Below are positions 54,120 to 64,000 of a stretch of 64,000 nt of DNA, piece by piece; within the stretch, counting starts at the first letter, position 1; the number at the start of each line of letters is the position of its first letter. Source of the stretch: Tepidibacter sp. (lineage in GTDB: Bacteria > Bacillota > Clostridia > Peptostreptococcales > Peptostreptococcaceae); contig NZ_JAOASI010000013.1 of assembly GCF_025210165.1 (NCBI RefSeq), positions 21,082 to 85,081 on the forward strand, given 5' to 3'. The position numbers were made by a program, and so were the translations under genes. The notes under the pieces are model-generated. The model saw only the letters and a list, made by a program, of their open reading frames with translations. It searched no databases and had not been told where the DNA came from.

Positions 54120-55508
54120 TTAAATATTATATTTTTTTATTTTATGCTGAAGAGTCTGTCTTTTTATTCCGAGCTGCTTTGCTGATTTTGTAATATTTTT
54201 TTTATTATTTATTAAAGCTCTTGTTATAAAATCCACTTCAATTTCTTTTAGCAGTTCATCTAAACATTTCTCATTCGATACATTTATATTTTTTTGTATT
54301 TCCTCTGATTCATTGATATCAATATTTAAATGCTCAATTTTAATACTATCTTCAGAATCAATCATACTAATAGCAGAATATATAGTATTTTCAAGCTCTC
54401 TTATATTTCCGTGCCACTTATGATTTATCAGTAGGTTTTTAGCTTTTTTATCTATATATTTTACTTTTTTATTTAATTTTTTATTGTATTTTTTTATGAA
54501 GTAATCTACTAAAAGTATTATATCATCCTCTCTTTCATTCAAAGAAGGAATGTTTATAGATATTACATTAAGTCTATAGTATAAATCTTTTCTAATTTTA
54601 TTTTCTTTTAAAAGCTTAGATGGTAATTCATTAGTTGTAGCAATTATCCTCACATCTACAGGAATATCCTTAATACCACCGATTCTCCTTATGTAACCTT
54701 CTTGTAAAACTCTTAAAAGTTTTGCTTGAAGTTCTACTGTCATAGAGTTGATTTCATCCAGTAACAAGGTTCCTTTATTAGCCTGTTCAAATAATCCTGG
54801 TCTACTTACAGCCCCTGTAAACCCACCTTTTTCTGTTCCAAACAAAATTCCTTCAAGTAGACTCTCAGGAAGAGCTGCACAATTTTGAGCTATGAAGGGA
54901 TTGTTTTTTCTTATACCTTCATAATGTATGCTTTGACTAAAAAGCTCTTTTCCAGTTCCTGTTTCTCCATATATAAAAACAGGAGCTGGAGTTTTACAGG
55001 CTTTTCTGGCTAAAGATATAGCCTTTTTAAATTTTTCACTTTGACCTATTATATTTTCAAATGTGTATTTTTTAATTTTACTTTGAATTATTTGCTTCGG
55101 ATTTGATTTTTCTCTATGAAGTGTCAATATTTCTTCTGAAAGTTCTTTAATCTTAGTTATATCTTTGGATATTTCAATAGCTCCTATTATTTTTTTATTG
55201 TCAATCACTGGTATTGTAGTATTTATAGTAGTAATTTCGTTTTTGTATTTATTTAGATAAGTTTGCTTTTTATCCTTTATAACTTTTCCATTCTTTAGTG
55301 CCTTTAAAAGAGTGCTCGTTTCTTCATTTAATCCATTGAATATATCTAGCAAATTTTTATTTAATACATCGGTTTCTTTCATTTGTTCAAGTTCTGCCAT
55401 AGCCTTATTATATATAATAGTATTTCCCTCACTATCAATAACATGAATTCCATCTTCTATATAGTGCAAAATATTTTGCATTAATTTCATATAATCTTTA
55501 GTATTCAT
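54120..55508 (-). CDS. PAS-domain sigma-54-dependent activator of ornithine catabolism
   Basis: 462 aa. PAS sensor at about 10-120 (IEDGIHVIDSEGNTIIYNKAM), AAA+ domain at about 155-390 with Walker A GETGTGKEL, the sigma-54 contact loop reading GGFTGA (usual GAFTGA), Walker B GTLLLDEINSM and the arginine-finger region REDDI, then a Fis-type HTH ending KSAKQLGIKRQTLQHKIKKY. It is encoded immediately upstream of the ord operon, which has a sigma-54 promoter, so it should activate ornithine oxidation in response to a small ligand. Confidence 0.92.
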   Translation of the reverse strand: MNTKDYMKLMQNILHYIEDGIHVIDSEGNTIIYNKAMAELEQMKETDVLNKNLLDIFNGLNEETSTLLKALKNGKVIKDKKQTYLNKYKNEITTINTTIPVIDNKKIIGAIEISKDITKIKELSEEILTLHREKSNPKQIIQSKIKKYTFENIIGQSEKFKKAISLARKACKTPAPVFIYGETGTGKELFSQSIHYEGIRKNNPFIAQNCAALPESLLEGILFGTEKGGFTGAVSRPGLFEQANKGTLLLDEINSMTVELQAKLLRVLQEGYIRRIGGIKDIPVDVRIIATTNELPSKLLKENKIRKDLYYRLNVISINIPSLNEREDDIILLVDYFIKKYNKKLNKKVKYIDKKAKNLLINHKWHGNIRELENTIYSAISMIDSEDSIKIEHLNIDINESEEIQKNINVSNEKCLDELLKEIEVDFITRALINNKKNITKSAKQLGIKRQTLQHKIKKYNI

Positions 55509-55618
55509 ATCTCAATCCTCCAGAATTTGAAACTTAGTTGTATATATATCATATAATTTACATAAAATTAATGCAATTCAAATTTTTTAGTTAATTTATG
55601 AACAATCTACATATTATT

Positions 55619-56845
55619 CTAATATAAAATAAATTTATCCGTAAGATTTTTTATAATCTCACCTGCCTTTTCTATTTCTCTATGAGTTATACAAAGGTCT
55701 ATTGCTTCAGCTATAACCTTCATTTCATCTTCCTTCATTCCTCTAGTTGTAATAGCAGGAGTTCCTATTCTTATTCCACTAGTTATAAAAGGACTCTCTG
55801 GGTCAAAAGGTATAGTATTTTTGTTAACCGTTATATGAGCCTCATCAAGTATTTTTTCTGCTTCTTTTCCAGTTATATTCTTATTTCTAAGGTCTAAAAG
55901 AATCAAGTGGTTATCAGTTCCTCCTGTAACTAAATTAAACTCTCTTTTTGTTAGTTCATCAGCTAGTTTTTTACAATTTTTAATTATTTGTTTCTGATAG
56001 TCCTTAAAATCATCTTGCAAAGCTTCTTTAAAGCTTACAGCCTTAGCAGCTATAACATGCTCTAGTGGTCCACCTTGTATTCCAGGAAAGATTGCTTTAT
56101 CAATTAATTTTGCATACTCACTCTTACAAAGAATAACTCCTCCTCTTGGTCCTCTTAGAGTCTTATGAGTAGTAGTAGTTACAAAATCAGCTACATCACA
56201 TGGATTTTGATGAAGTCCTGCTGCAACAAGTCCAGCTATATGAGCCATATCAACCATTAGCATAGCTCCAACCTCATCAGCAATTTCCTTAAACTTTTTA
56301 AAATCTATTTCTCTTGGATATGCACTAGCTCCTGCTACTATAAGCTTTGGCTTTACTTCATGTGCTTTTTTTCTAACATCATCATAGTCTATTGTTCCAT
56401 TTTCTTTACAAACACCATATTCTGTAAAGTCATAATATTTTCCAGATATATTTACAGGTGAACCATGAGTTAAGTGCCCACCTTGAGATAGATTCATACC
56501 CATAACCTTATCTCCAGGCTTTAACATAGCAAAATAAACTCCTAGATTTGCATTAGCTCCTGAATGTGGTTGTACATTAGCATGATCTGCACCAAATATT
56601 TCCTTAAGTCTATCTATGGCTAAATTTTCTATAACATCTATATGCTCACATCCACCATAGTATCTCTTAGAAGGATATCCTTCTGCATACTTATTTGTAA
56701 GGTGACTACCCATAGCTTCCATAACAGCTAAAGATACCGAATTTTCTGATGCTATAAGTTCTATATTTCTATTTTGTCTATCAATCTCATTTACTAGAGC
56801 TTCATACACCTGCTTATCTTCTTTCATTAAATTATCAAAATTCAT
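55619..56845 (-). CDS. glyA: Serine hydroxymethyltransferase
   Basis: 408 aa, standard length. PLP lysine in [23 protein letters not shown] and [14 protein letters not shown] at the N terminus. It interconverts serine and glycine with tetrahydrofolate. AGGAGGGTGA ribosome site. Divergent from a ThrE-type exporter, a possible link in serine handling. Confidence 0.97.
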   Translation of the reverse strand: MNFDNLMKEDKQVYEALVNEIDRQNRNIELIASENSVSLAVMEAMGSHLTNKYAEGYPSKRYYGGCEHIDVIENLAIDRLKEIFGADHANVQPHSGANANLGVYFAMLKPGDKVMGMNLSQGGHLTHGSPVNISGKYYDFTEYGVCKENGTIDYDDVRKKAHEVKPKLIVAGASAYPREIDFKKFKEIADEVGAMLMVDMAHIAGLVAAGLHQNPCDVADFVTTTTHKTLRGPRGGVILCKSEYAKLIDKAIFPGIQGGPLEHVIAAKAVSFKEALQDDFKDYQKQIIKNCKKLADELTKREFNLVTGGTDNHLILLDLRNKNITGKEAEKILDEAHITVNKNTIPFDPESPFITSGIRIGTPAITTRGMKEDEMKVIAEAIDLCITHREIEKAGEIIKNLTDKFILY

Positions 56846-56999
56846 ATTTCACCCTCCTTAAATTTTTTCCTTAATTTATAATTATATATATTTTTAAATA
56901 CTCCTTTTATTTTCGATTCTTTTTAAGAATTTTTAAAGATTTTATGGTAAAATTTTGGTATAATTCTTTAGTATCTATTTTTCATAAGGGGTGAGTATT

Positions 57000-57773
57000 A
57001 TGACTATAACAGAAAAAAAAGGGATACTGAGAATAGCTCTTTACGCTGGAGAAATAATGCTTAAAAATGGAGCAGAAATATACAGGGTAGAAGATACTAT
57101 AATTCGAATATGCATGTCAAAAAATATAAATCACGTAAATGCATTTGTAACGCCAACAGGAATATTCGTATCAGATGATAGAATGGATGGCATAAGCTTT
57201 ATCAAAAGAATTAAAAATAGAAGCTTAAATTTACACAGAGTATCTATGGTGAATAACTTTTCAAGAGACTATGTAAATTCTAATATGAAAGTACCACAAG
57301 CCTTATCTGAATTAAAAAAAATAGATAATGCAGATAAATATTCGTTTCCTGTAAGAATTTTATTTACAGGAATTATAGGTGGTTTTTTTTCACTTATGTT
57401 TGGGGGTGAATTTCTAGATTTTTTATCTGCATTTATAATATCTATGATATCAATATTTATAGCAGATAAAATAGACAAAATAAGTGATACTTCATTTTTA
57501 TCAACAATTGTAGCATCATCTACAATAGGAATACTCGGTATACTATTTACTCTAACCGGAATAGGAAAAAGTCTTGATATGATAATAGTTGGATCTATAA
57601 TGCCTCTAGTACCAGGAGTATCCTTTACAAACGGTCTAAGAGACTTTATATCAGGAGATTTAATAGGTGGCCTTGCAAAAATATTTGAGGCAATATTTAT
57701 AGCTATATGTATAGCTGTTGGAATAGGTATAGTATTCCAGCTATGGGTTCACTGGTTTGGAGGTGTGTTATAA
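57000..57773 (+). CDS. ThrE-type threonine/serine exporter, N-terminal-domain subunit (DUF1212)
   Basis: 257 aa. Cytosolic start ILRIALYAGEIMLKNGAEIYRVEDTI and the pattern NAFVTPTGIFVSDD are typical of the ThrE N domain; five membrane helices follow with PLVPGVSFTNGLRDFISGD. ATG at 57000 sits 5 bases after AAGGGGTGA; a GTG nine bases earlier is part of that site. The stop TAA overlaps the ATG of the second subunit gene. Confidence 0.92.
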   Translation: MTITEKKGILRIALYAGEIMLKNGAEIYRVEDTIIRICMSKNINHVNAFVTPTGIFVSDDRMDGISFIKRIKNRSLNLHRVSMVNNFSRDYVNSNMKVPQALSELKKIDNADKYSFPVRILFTGIIGGFFSLMFGGEFLDFLSAFIISMISIFIADKIDKISDTSFLSTIVASSTIGILGILFTLTGIGKSLDMIIVGSIMPLVPGVSFTNGLRDFISGDLIGGLAKIFEAIFIAICIAVGIGIVFQLWVHWFGGVL

Positions 57774-58210
57774 TGAGCTTATATCTTCACTTTATTTACT
57801 CATTTTTAGCTACAATAGGATTTTCCATCTTTTTTAATGTCCCTAAAAAAGATCTCTTATATGCATCCCTTACCGGAAGTATTGGCTGGACATTATACAC
57901 TTATTTAAATAGTATAACTAATTCAGCTTCTTTATCAAGCTTTATAGCAGCCACTGTAATAGGCTTATTAGGAGAACTCTTTGCAAGAATAAATAGAAAA
58001 CCAGTTACAGTATTCATAATACCAGGTATAGTTCCTCTAGTTCCAGGTTATGGTATGTACTTAACTATGCTAGATATTATAAACAACGATTTCTATAGTG
58101 CTGCTAAAACTGGTAGTGATACTATATTTATAGCAGGATCAATAGCAATAGGTGTAATATTAGTTTCATCTACTGCAAAACTATGCAAAAAAATAAAAAA
58201 TGCTGATTGA
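57773..58210 (+). CDS. ThrE-type exporter, C-terminal-domain subunit (DUF3815)
   Basis: 145 aa, four to five membrane helices, family motif VTVFIIPGIVPLVPGYGMYLTML. It starts at ATG 57773 overlapping the stop of the first subunit (TAATG) behind GGAGGTG. The two proteins together equal one fused ThrE exporter of threonine and serine. The longer frame from 57707 has no ribosome site. Confidence 0.92.
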   Translation: MSLYLHFIYSFLATIGFSIFFNVPKKDLLYASLTGSIGWTLYTYLNSITNSASLSSFIAATVIGLLGELFARINRKPVTVFIIPGIVPLVPGYGMYLTMLDIINNDFYSAAKTGSDTIFIAGSIAIGVILVSSTAKLCKKIKNAD

Positions 58211-58228
58211 TATCAATCAGCATTTTTT
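58194..58228. terminator. Bidirectional terminator
   Basis: Perfect palindrome with arms AAATGCTGATTGAT and complement, including the exporter stop codon, flanked by A and T runs, between convergent genes. Confidence 0.88.
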
Positions 58229-58655
58229 AATCAACTATACTAGTTATAACAGGTGTATACTCTTCACTCTTTTTAAATTTAGGTTCATTCTTCTTTATTA
58301 TCATAAATACTATACCCATCAATAAAGTTCCTATTATAGCACTCATAGTTTCTATATTTGAACTATAATTTATGGCTGTTAATACTTTACTTGATATAAC
58401 TATTCCAACAAATAAAACTATTAGAGGGATTACATACGCTATAGCAGCAGCCTTTAATACATTAGGAGTACTTACATCGACTTCAACAAAGTTCCCCTCA
58501 GTAGCACCTATTCTATTTACTGCTTCTATTTGCATTTCCTTACTTTCTTCTTTTCCCATTCCACATCCACCACAGCTTGCACAAGCTGAATGTCTTTGCA
58601 TTTTTAAAATAGCTATATTTTCATTAGTACTAATAACAACACCAGTTTGTCTCAT
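58227..58655 (-). CDS. RseC/MucC-like SoxR-reducing system protein
   Basis: 142 aa. N-terminal domain with four cysteines, SACASCGGCGMG, then two membrane helices (AAAIAYVIPLIVLFVGIVI, AIIGTLLMGIVFMII), as in RseC-type positive regulators and RnfF-linked proteins. ATG at 58655 follows AGGTGA; the GTG three codons earlier abuts the CsoR stop. It is in one operon with the metal-sensing repressor. Confidence 0.85.
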   Translation of the reverse strand: MRQTGVVISTNENIAILKMQRHSACASCGGCGMGKEESKEMQIEAVNRIGATEGNFVEVDVSTPNVLKAAAIAYVIPLIVLFVGIVISSKVLTAINYSSNIETMSAIIGTLLMGIVFMIIKKNEPKFKKSEEYTPVITSIVD

Positions 58656-58664
58656 CTTAATCAC

Positions 58665-58961
58665 CTACTTCATAAATTTAAGCATTGTATTTACAAGCTC
58701 ATCTATAACTCTATCTTTTTCCTCAATATCATCAGAGTTATCCATTGTGTTTTTTACACACCCTTTTACATGATTTTCAAGTACTATACCCCCTACCTTA
58801 TCTATTGCAGAACGTATTGCAGCTATCTGTATAAGTATGTCTACACAATATTTTTCTTCATCTATCATTTTTTGAATACCCTTGACTTGTCCTTCTATTC
58901 TTCTAAGCCTTTTTATTATCGCATCCTTATCTTTTTTAGTTTTTTCAGACAGCTCCTTCAT
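58665..58961 (-). CDS. CsoR-family metal/sulfur-sensing repressor
   Basis: 98 aa all-helical. IIKRLRRIEGQVKGIQKMI is the family hallmark; metal or persulfide ligands are Cys in EEKYCVDIL, His in ENHVKG and Cys in KGCVKN (the C-H-C set). No copper chaperone or exporter is adjacent, so the inducer may be copper, another metal or sulfane sulfur. AGGAGC precedes the ATG. Confidence 0.92.
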   Translation of the reverse strand: MKELSEKTKKDKDAIIKRLRRIEGQVKGIQKMIDEEKYCVDILIQIAAIRSAIDKVGGIVLENHVKGCVKNTMDNSDDIEEKDRVIDELVNTMLKFMK

Positions 58962-58974
58962 TTTTTACAGCTCC

Positions 58975-59241
58975 TTATTGTTTGAAATAAAAATAAACAG
59001 CAATTATTCCAATCATAGTCATTCTTCTTATAAATTCAAAATTTCTAACACTCATATTGTACTTATCTTTTGCAATTAAAAGAGTATGTCTTAATATTAT
59101 ATTTATAAAGCTTAATACAAATATAAGAGTTATATTTCTATAAGATATCATGTCAGTAGTTCCATTAAATAGCTTCATTATTGTTAAAACAATCAAAAAT
59201 ACAAATATAAATATACCACATTCTTGTATTACTTTTTTCAA
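58975..59241 (-). CDS. Hypothetical 88-aa membrane protein
   Basis: Three hydrophobic helices (ECGIFIFVFLIVLTIMKLF, ITLIFVLSFINIILRHTLL, MTMIGIIAVYFYF). Family not recognised. It is 13 bp upstream of the CsoR-like gene and shares an operon with it, so it may be involved in the same metal or stress response. GGGGAGATG ribosome site. Confidence 0.65.
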   Translation of the reverse strand: MKKVIQECGIFIFVFLIVLTIMKLFNGTTDMISYRNITLIFVLSFINIILRHTLLIAKDKYNMSVRNFEFIRRMTMIGIIAVYFYFKQ

Positions 59242-59324
59242 TTCAACATCTCCCCTTGATACCTTATACCAGTATATTTATTTTAATTATACTTGGGTAT
59301 GTAGTAAAATGTCAAATAAGAATA

Positions 59325-59746
59325 TATACTAACAAATTTTTAGACGAGTTTGATATTGAAATTCTAGATAAGCAAGCTGAGAACTTCAAAAATATAGGAG
59401 ATAATTATAAACTCACTTCCTCAAAATCTAAATAAGTTTGCAGTTCATTCATTTGGATATATTTGGTATAATCGTAGTGTGCGTAATGATATATTAATGC
59501 ATAATTGTAATAAATTATGAAATATCATTAGATTTTGATACGATTATTGCTTCTCATTTTGCTGAACCATATAATAAATACATAATTAACAAATTAATTA
59601 ACTGTGCCACTCATATAGACATTTCTAGAAGTACCACTTACTCTAACCCAATGATTCCAATAAAAGGTCTAATGTATGCCGAAGGTGGAGAACCCTTTGT
59701 GAGTCCAGATTTTGTTTCTATTGTTTATACAAAAGATAAATTATAA
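59325..59746 (+). pseudogene. Frameshifted remnant of an unknown gene beside the CRISPR array
   Basis: Three frames join into one protein: NKFLDEFDIEILDKQAENF (59331-59405), shift near 59405, then SLPQNLNKFAVHSFGYIWYN to HNCNK (to about 59512), shift, then NYEISLDFDTIIASHFAEPY to GEPFVSPDFVSIVYTKDKL with stop at 59744-59746. No start codon with a ribosome site is seen. Family not recognised. Two frameshifts mark it as dead. Confidence 0.6.
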
Positions 59747-59787
59747 AAGTGCTTCATAACATTTTTAAATTATAAAGTAACCATTTT

Positions 59788-59825
59788 AAAAGCAAGTTCA
59801 TCTTTAAGTGGACTTGCTTTTATTA
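59788..59825 (+). terminator. Terminator after the pseudogene
   Basis: AAAAGCAAGT and ACTTGCTTTT arms with a 14-nt loop followed by TATTAG; it stands between the pseudogene and the array end. Confidence 0.65.
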
Positions 59826-59882
59826 GTATAACAAATCTATTTTATTTTAAAGTAGATATTAAAAGAAGTCAATTTTATTCTG

Positions 59883-62800
59883 ATTTCAATCTTCAATAGA
59901 GCTTATATATCTTTAATGCATGTGAACATAGAGCCAAAAAGCTACATTTCCTATTGTTATTGTCCAGTTTCAATCTCCAATGGAGCTTATATATCTTTAA
60001 TGCATGAAAACAAATAAGTTGAGTAATACCTTTGATGTGTTTCAATCTCCAATGGAGCTTATATATCTTTAATGCTTAAATATTAAAAAAAATTGTGTGT
60101 ATTTATATTATGTTTCAATCTCCAATGGAGCTTATATATCTTTAATGCTTAGCAGCAGGAAGATTGAGATTATTATTTTTTTCTAGTTTCAATCTCCAAT
60201 GGAGCTTATATATCTTTAATGCTGATTCCATATTTTGCCCCGCTTGAAATTCCTATGTTTCAATCTCCAATGGAGCTTATATATCTTTAATGCGGTTATA
60301 TTCAAATAGGCATCTAATTTGAGCATCTATTGTTTCAATCTCCAATGGAGCTTATATATCTTTAATGCCAAACTCCCCTTGACTTGAATACCTCCTAAAT
60401 CTTGAGTTTCAATCTCCAATGGAGCTTATATATCTTTAATGCCGAAAGCAGCTGAAAAAGTTTCTTACAATCTAGACATGTTTCAATCTCCAATGGAGCT
60501 TATATATCTTTAATGCCTATGAGTATAAATTCATTAATTATAAATACATTAAGTTTCAATCTCCAATGGAGCTTATATATCTTTAATGCTGTTACTTATT
60601 TAAACGATAAAATAAATGATTCCAGTTTCAATCTCCAATGGAGCTTATATATCTTTAATGCCTTATAGATTATTTAAAATCAAATGTTGATACTAGTTTC
60701 AATCTCCAATGGAGCTTATATATCTTTAATGCTTAGTTATGCAGCACCTGTTACTAAGACTAAAACAGTGTTTCAATCTCCAATGGAGCTTATATATCTT
60801 TAATGCTAATAGAGGTTCATCACCGACAGGATTTAAATTAGAGGTTTCAATCTCCAATGGAGCTTATATATCTTTAATGCACACTGGGAAAAATGGATGT
60901 GTAGATGATGCTGTTGTTTCAATCTCCAATGGAGCTTATATATCTTTAATGCCTAGAACACCAGCTTATTATGGAACATCTATAGAGGTTTCAATCTCCA
61001 ATGGAGCTTATATATCTTTAATGCCATAATGGGAGTTACTATTCCAGCATTTGTAATCTTGTTTCAATTTCCAATGGAGCTTATATATCTTTAATGCCTT
61101 TTAGTTAATAATAGATTCCACTTTTTATTCATAAAACGTTTCAATCTCCAATGGAGCTTATATATCTTTAATGCGGTGGGTTTGATGGATATAGAAACGG
61201 AAGAATAATGTTTCAATCTCCAATGGAGCTTATATATCTTTAATGCTTCCTCGCATTTATAAATAGCAGATAACAATACCTCATTTTCAATCTCCTATGG
61301 AGCTTATATATCTTTAATGCAGTACGATGATGATGATGATATAAACTTATTAATTGAGTTTCAATCTCCAATGGAGCTTATATATCTTTAATGCGAGAAA
61401 GTAAAGACGTAGAAAATGGATTCAAACGTGGGGTTTCAATCTCCAATGGAGCTTATATATCTTTAATGCTAGATACAGTTTTGCATTGTATCTTTAAATT
61501 AATGCTGTTTCAATCTCCAATGGAGCTTATATATCTTTAATGCGGAATAGCAGCTACATTATTATATTGTTTTATCAACTCTATGTTTCAATCTCCAATG
61601 GAGCTTATATATCTTTAATCCAAAAGTTTTTGGAATAAGTGAAACTGTAGAAATTGCAAGCGTTTCAATCTCCAATGGAGCTTATATATCTTTAATGCGA
61701 TAATATAAGTTCTTACATTAAACAATTAGCATTTGAGGTTTCAATCTCCAATGGAGCTTATATATCTTTAATGCAGATATTAAATTTAATTCTATCTATG
61801 GAATACCTTCTGTTTCAATCTCCAATGGAGCTTATATATCTTTAATGCCAACTATTGTATTTCTATCTATGTCGTAAAGTTTTCTTGTTTCAATCTCCAA
61901 TGGAGCTTATATATCTTTAATGCTGTAATCCATTTATTTCTAAATGAATAGGATTTTTATGTTTCAATCTCCAATGGAGCTTATATATCTTTAATGCAAT
62001 ACTATTTGTACCAAAATTATCATTATAACCATTGTTTCAATCTCCAATGGAGCTTATATATCTTTAATGCCTTAAAAATTATAAGCCACAAGCTAAAAAT
62101 GTTAATAGTTTCAATCTCCAATGGAGCTTATATATCTTTAATGCAAAAACAAGGTATAGACATTAAAAAAACTAATCTAAGTTTCAATCTCCAATGGAGC
62201 TTATATATCTTTAATGCCTGGAGGTTTATTAATTTCATTGTAAAATCCACCTGTTTCAATCTCCAATGGAGCTTATATATCTTTAATGCCAAGACAAGTC
62301 AAATCAACAGTTTGAAAGAAACTTCAAGTTTCAATCTCCAATGGAGCTTATATATCTTTAATGCTTGAATTGCTATTATTTCCACCTATATAATCACCTT
62401 TGTTTCAATCTCCAATGGAGCTTATATATCTTTAATGCGGGATAAGTTATATGAATCATGAAAAAATAAATAAGTTTCAATCTCCAATGGAGCTTATATA
62501 TCTTTAATGCCTTTCACAATGTCCTTGTATTCTTTTTGAAACTTAAGGTTTCAATCTCCAATGGAGCTTATATATCTTTAATGCGAAAAGTAAAAAATCT
62601 AACGTCAAAATATGTTAAGTTTCAATCTCCAATGGAGCTTATATATCTTTAATGCGAATTATTGCTATTAAATCTAGTATATTATCTTTAAAGTTTCAAT
62701 CTCCAATGGAGCTTATATATCTTTAATGCGAATAATAGAAGCTATATCCTTGGTAGATAAATTCCAGTTTAAATCTCCAATGGAGCTTTTATATCTTTAA

Positions 62801-64000
62801 TGCATATGGAGGAACAACAGCTATGGGCTGGAAATCCATGTTTCAATCTCCAATGGAGCTTATATATCTTTAATGCGCCACAAATACACAAGATAAAACA
62901 GGATCAGATTTGTTTCAATCTCCAATGGAGCTTATATATCTTTAATGCCTGTAAAGGATAATCAAGGACATACTGCTTCTACTGGTTTCAATCTCCAATG
63001 GAGCTTATATATCTTTAATGCGTAGTTGTATCTATGCTTTCCTTTATGCTTCTAAGTTTCAATCTCCAATGGAGCTTATATATCTTTAATGCATTGCTTT
63101 CTTAAATCCTGTTGTCATTTCTTTATTTGTTTCAATCTCCAATGGAGCTTATATATCTTTAATGCGAATACAGAATATAACAAATAAATCTACTATTGAT
63201 ATGTTTCAATCTCCAATGGAGCTTATATATCTTAAATGCTTGCAAAATAAATAATAAAATAGGGAGTTTAATCGAGTTTCAATCTCCAATGGAGCTTATA
63301 TATCTTTAATGCCTTTCTTTATATCTTTCCAATATTTATCCATACAAAGTTTCAATCTCCAATGGAGCTTATATATCTTTAATGCCAAGCTTGGTTTAAT
63401 CTCGCATAATCGAAAGTCGATGTTTCAATCTCCAATGGAGCTTATATATCTTTAATGCGATCATATGGTTTAAACAGTATATCTGGAGCCTTGCCAGTTT
63501 CAATCTCCAATGGAGCTTATATATCTTTAATGCATTTCATGTTCTTTCCAATGTCTTGCTTTTCTCCTGTTTCAATCTCCAATGGAGCTTATATATCTTT
63601 AATGCTTGATAATAGTTTTCCAGTAACGGGAAATCCTTCAAGTTTCAATCTCCAATGGAGCTTATATATCTTTAATGCTTAGGCTATTTTAATACAAATA
63701 GCTTCGCTTTCTGTGTTTCAATCTCCAATGGAGCTTATATATCTTTAATGCATCAGTAGCTTTGTTGTATATAATACCTGATAAAAGCATGTTTCAATCT
63801 CCAATGGAGCTTATTTATCTTTAATGCGAATAAAATTAAAAGAATAAAACCTATCAATGCTAAGTTTCAATCTCCAATGGTGCTTATATATCTTTAATGC
63901 GCACCTATTGCAATTGTCGTTGGTGGTGCATTCCTGTTTCAATCTCCAATGGAGCTTATATATCTTTAATGCCGTCTAATGGATTTGTAACACTTAAAAT
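59883..64000 (-). CRISPR. CRISPR array, 56 repeats in view, continues past the right edge
   Basis: 37-bp repeat, plus strand GTTTCAATCTCCAATGG followed by AGCTTATATATCTTTAATGC, with 55 complete spacers of mostly 34-41 bp (first one 47 bp) and a partial one at the edge. The reverse complement ends GGAGATTGAAAC, the usual 3' end giving an 8-nt ATTGAAAC crRNA handle, and contains the small hairpin CTCC-ATT-GGAG, so transcription should run leftwards from a leader beyond 64000. The left-most repeat (59883-59919) has three changes, as expected at the trailer end. Other variant repeats: 61061, 61284, 61585, 62767, 63203, 63791, 63864. No cas gene is in the window. The handle suits type I or III. 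Confidence 0.98.
63752..63790 (-). other. CRISPR spacer 53, self-matching (lytS)
   Basis: 39-bp spacer. Its first 35 plus-strand bases are identical to 35225-35259 inside lytS; the last four (GCAT) differ. In the crRNA orientation these four are the PAM-side seed positions 1-4. Confidence 0.92.

Noticed and set aside
60739..61029. ORFs inside the CRISPR array (also 61091-61276, 61994-62368, 63455-63682) with repeated FNLQWSLYIFNA or VSISNGAYISLM
   Set aside because: They are only translations of the CRISPR repeat joined by spacers; no ribosome sites and no independent coding signal.
61470..61506. Hairpin-forming CRISPR spacer (GATACA and TGTATC arms)
   Set aside because: Only a short inverted repeat of the kind expected by chance among 55 AT-rich spacers.

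Overview
The window is AT-rich (tandem A/T-rich intergenics, frequent TTG/GTG starts behind strong GGAGG-type ribosome sites, a Clostridia-type RNase P RNA, a Spo0E-like protein) and carries an amino-acid-fermenting (Stickland) gene set: the complete oxidative ornithine pathway, indolepyruvate oxidoreductase, glutamate 2,3-aminomutase and a 2-hydroxyacyl-CoA dehydratase-type Fe-S protein. This points to a strictly anaerobic clostridium, most likely of the Peptostreptococcaceae; the genus cannot be fixed from the sequence alone. No tRNA, rRNA or insertion-sequence transposase was seen.

Layout. 1-5.4 kb: truncated dehydratase-family protein, a tiny Spo0E-like operon, a divergent sensor kinase/response regulator pair, hpt and a DUF1232 protein. 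5.5-10.8 kb: Nudix CoA hydrolase and a three-gene helicase/ATPase/Fe-S nuclease operon that looks like a split AddAB-type machine. 10.8-18.9 kb: ptsI, an HD-GYP protein lacking one HD ligand, YeiH-type exporter, iorAB, DUF362 protein. 19-22.3 kb: orphan N6-adenine methyltransferase plus patatin-like phospholipase whose ribosome site lies in a strong hairpin. 22.4-27.3 kb: second YidC and a decaying accessory island (tandem HEPN-like protein, truncated PIN-like domain, frameshifted membrane protein, zinc-ribbon membrane protein). 27.3-36.8 kb: rnpB, eam, Kef antiporter, cstA with its LytS/LytTR system, lipoprotein. 36.9-45.3 kb: assorted small membrane proteins and regulators, threonine-aldolase-type enzyme, deformylase-like protein. 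45.4-55.5 kb: the ornithine cluster (ord, ortA, ortB, oraS, oraE, mutL-like, orr) read leftwards from a near-perfect sigma-54 promoter, with its sigma-54 activator encoded just upstream. 55.6-59.3 kb: glyA, split ThrE-type exporter, RseC-like/CsoR-like pair. 59.3-59.8 kb: frameshifted pseudogene. 59.9-64.0 kb: a large CRISPR array running off the right edge.

The CRISPR array has 56 repeats of 37 bp in view. The reverse complement of the repeat ends in ATTGAAAC, so crRNAs should be read on the minus strand, with the leader and any cas genes lying beyond position 64000; the left end carries the degenerate trailer repeat. One spacer (63752-63790) matches 35 consecutive bases of the lytS gene in this same window (35225-35259): a self-matching spacer whose only mismatches are the four bases that would form the start of the seed.

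The window also carries at least three families of intergenic palindromic elements: a long foldback element in three versions (27.0, 48.2 and a 55-bp deletion form at 45.4 kb) with arms that differ in sequence but keep pairing, a GC-richer 70-130 bp repeat in three copies (12.6, 31.4, 36.8 kb), and a single 150-bp foldback element at 46.6 kb. Three of these sit at the gene junctions or end of the ornithine operon.
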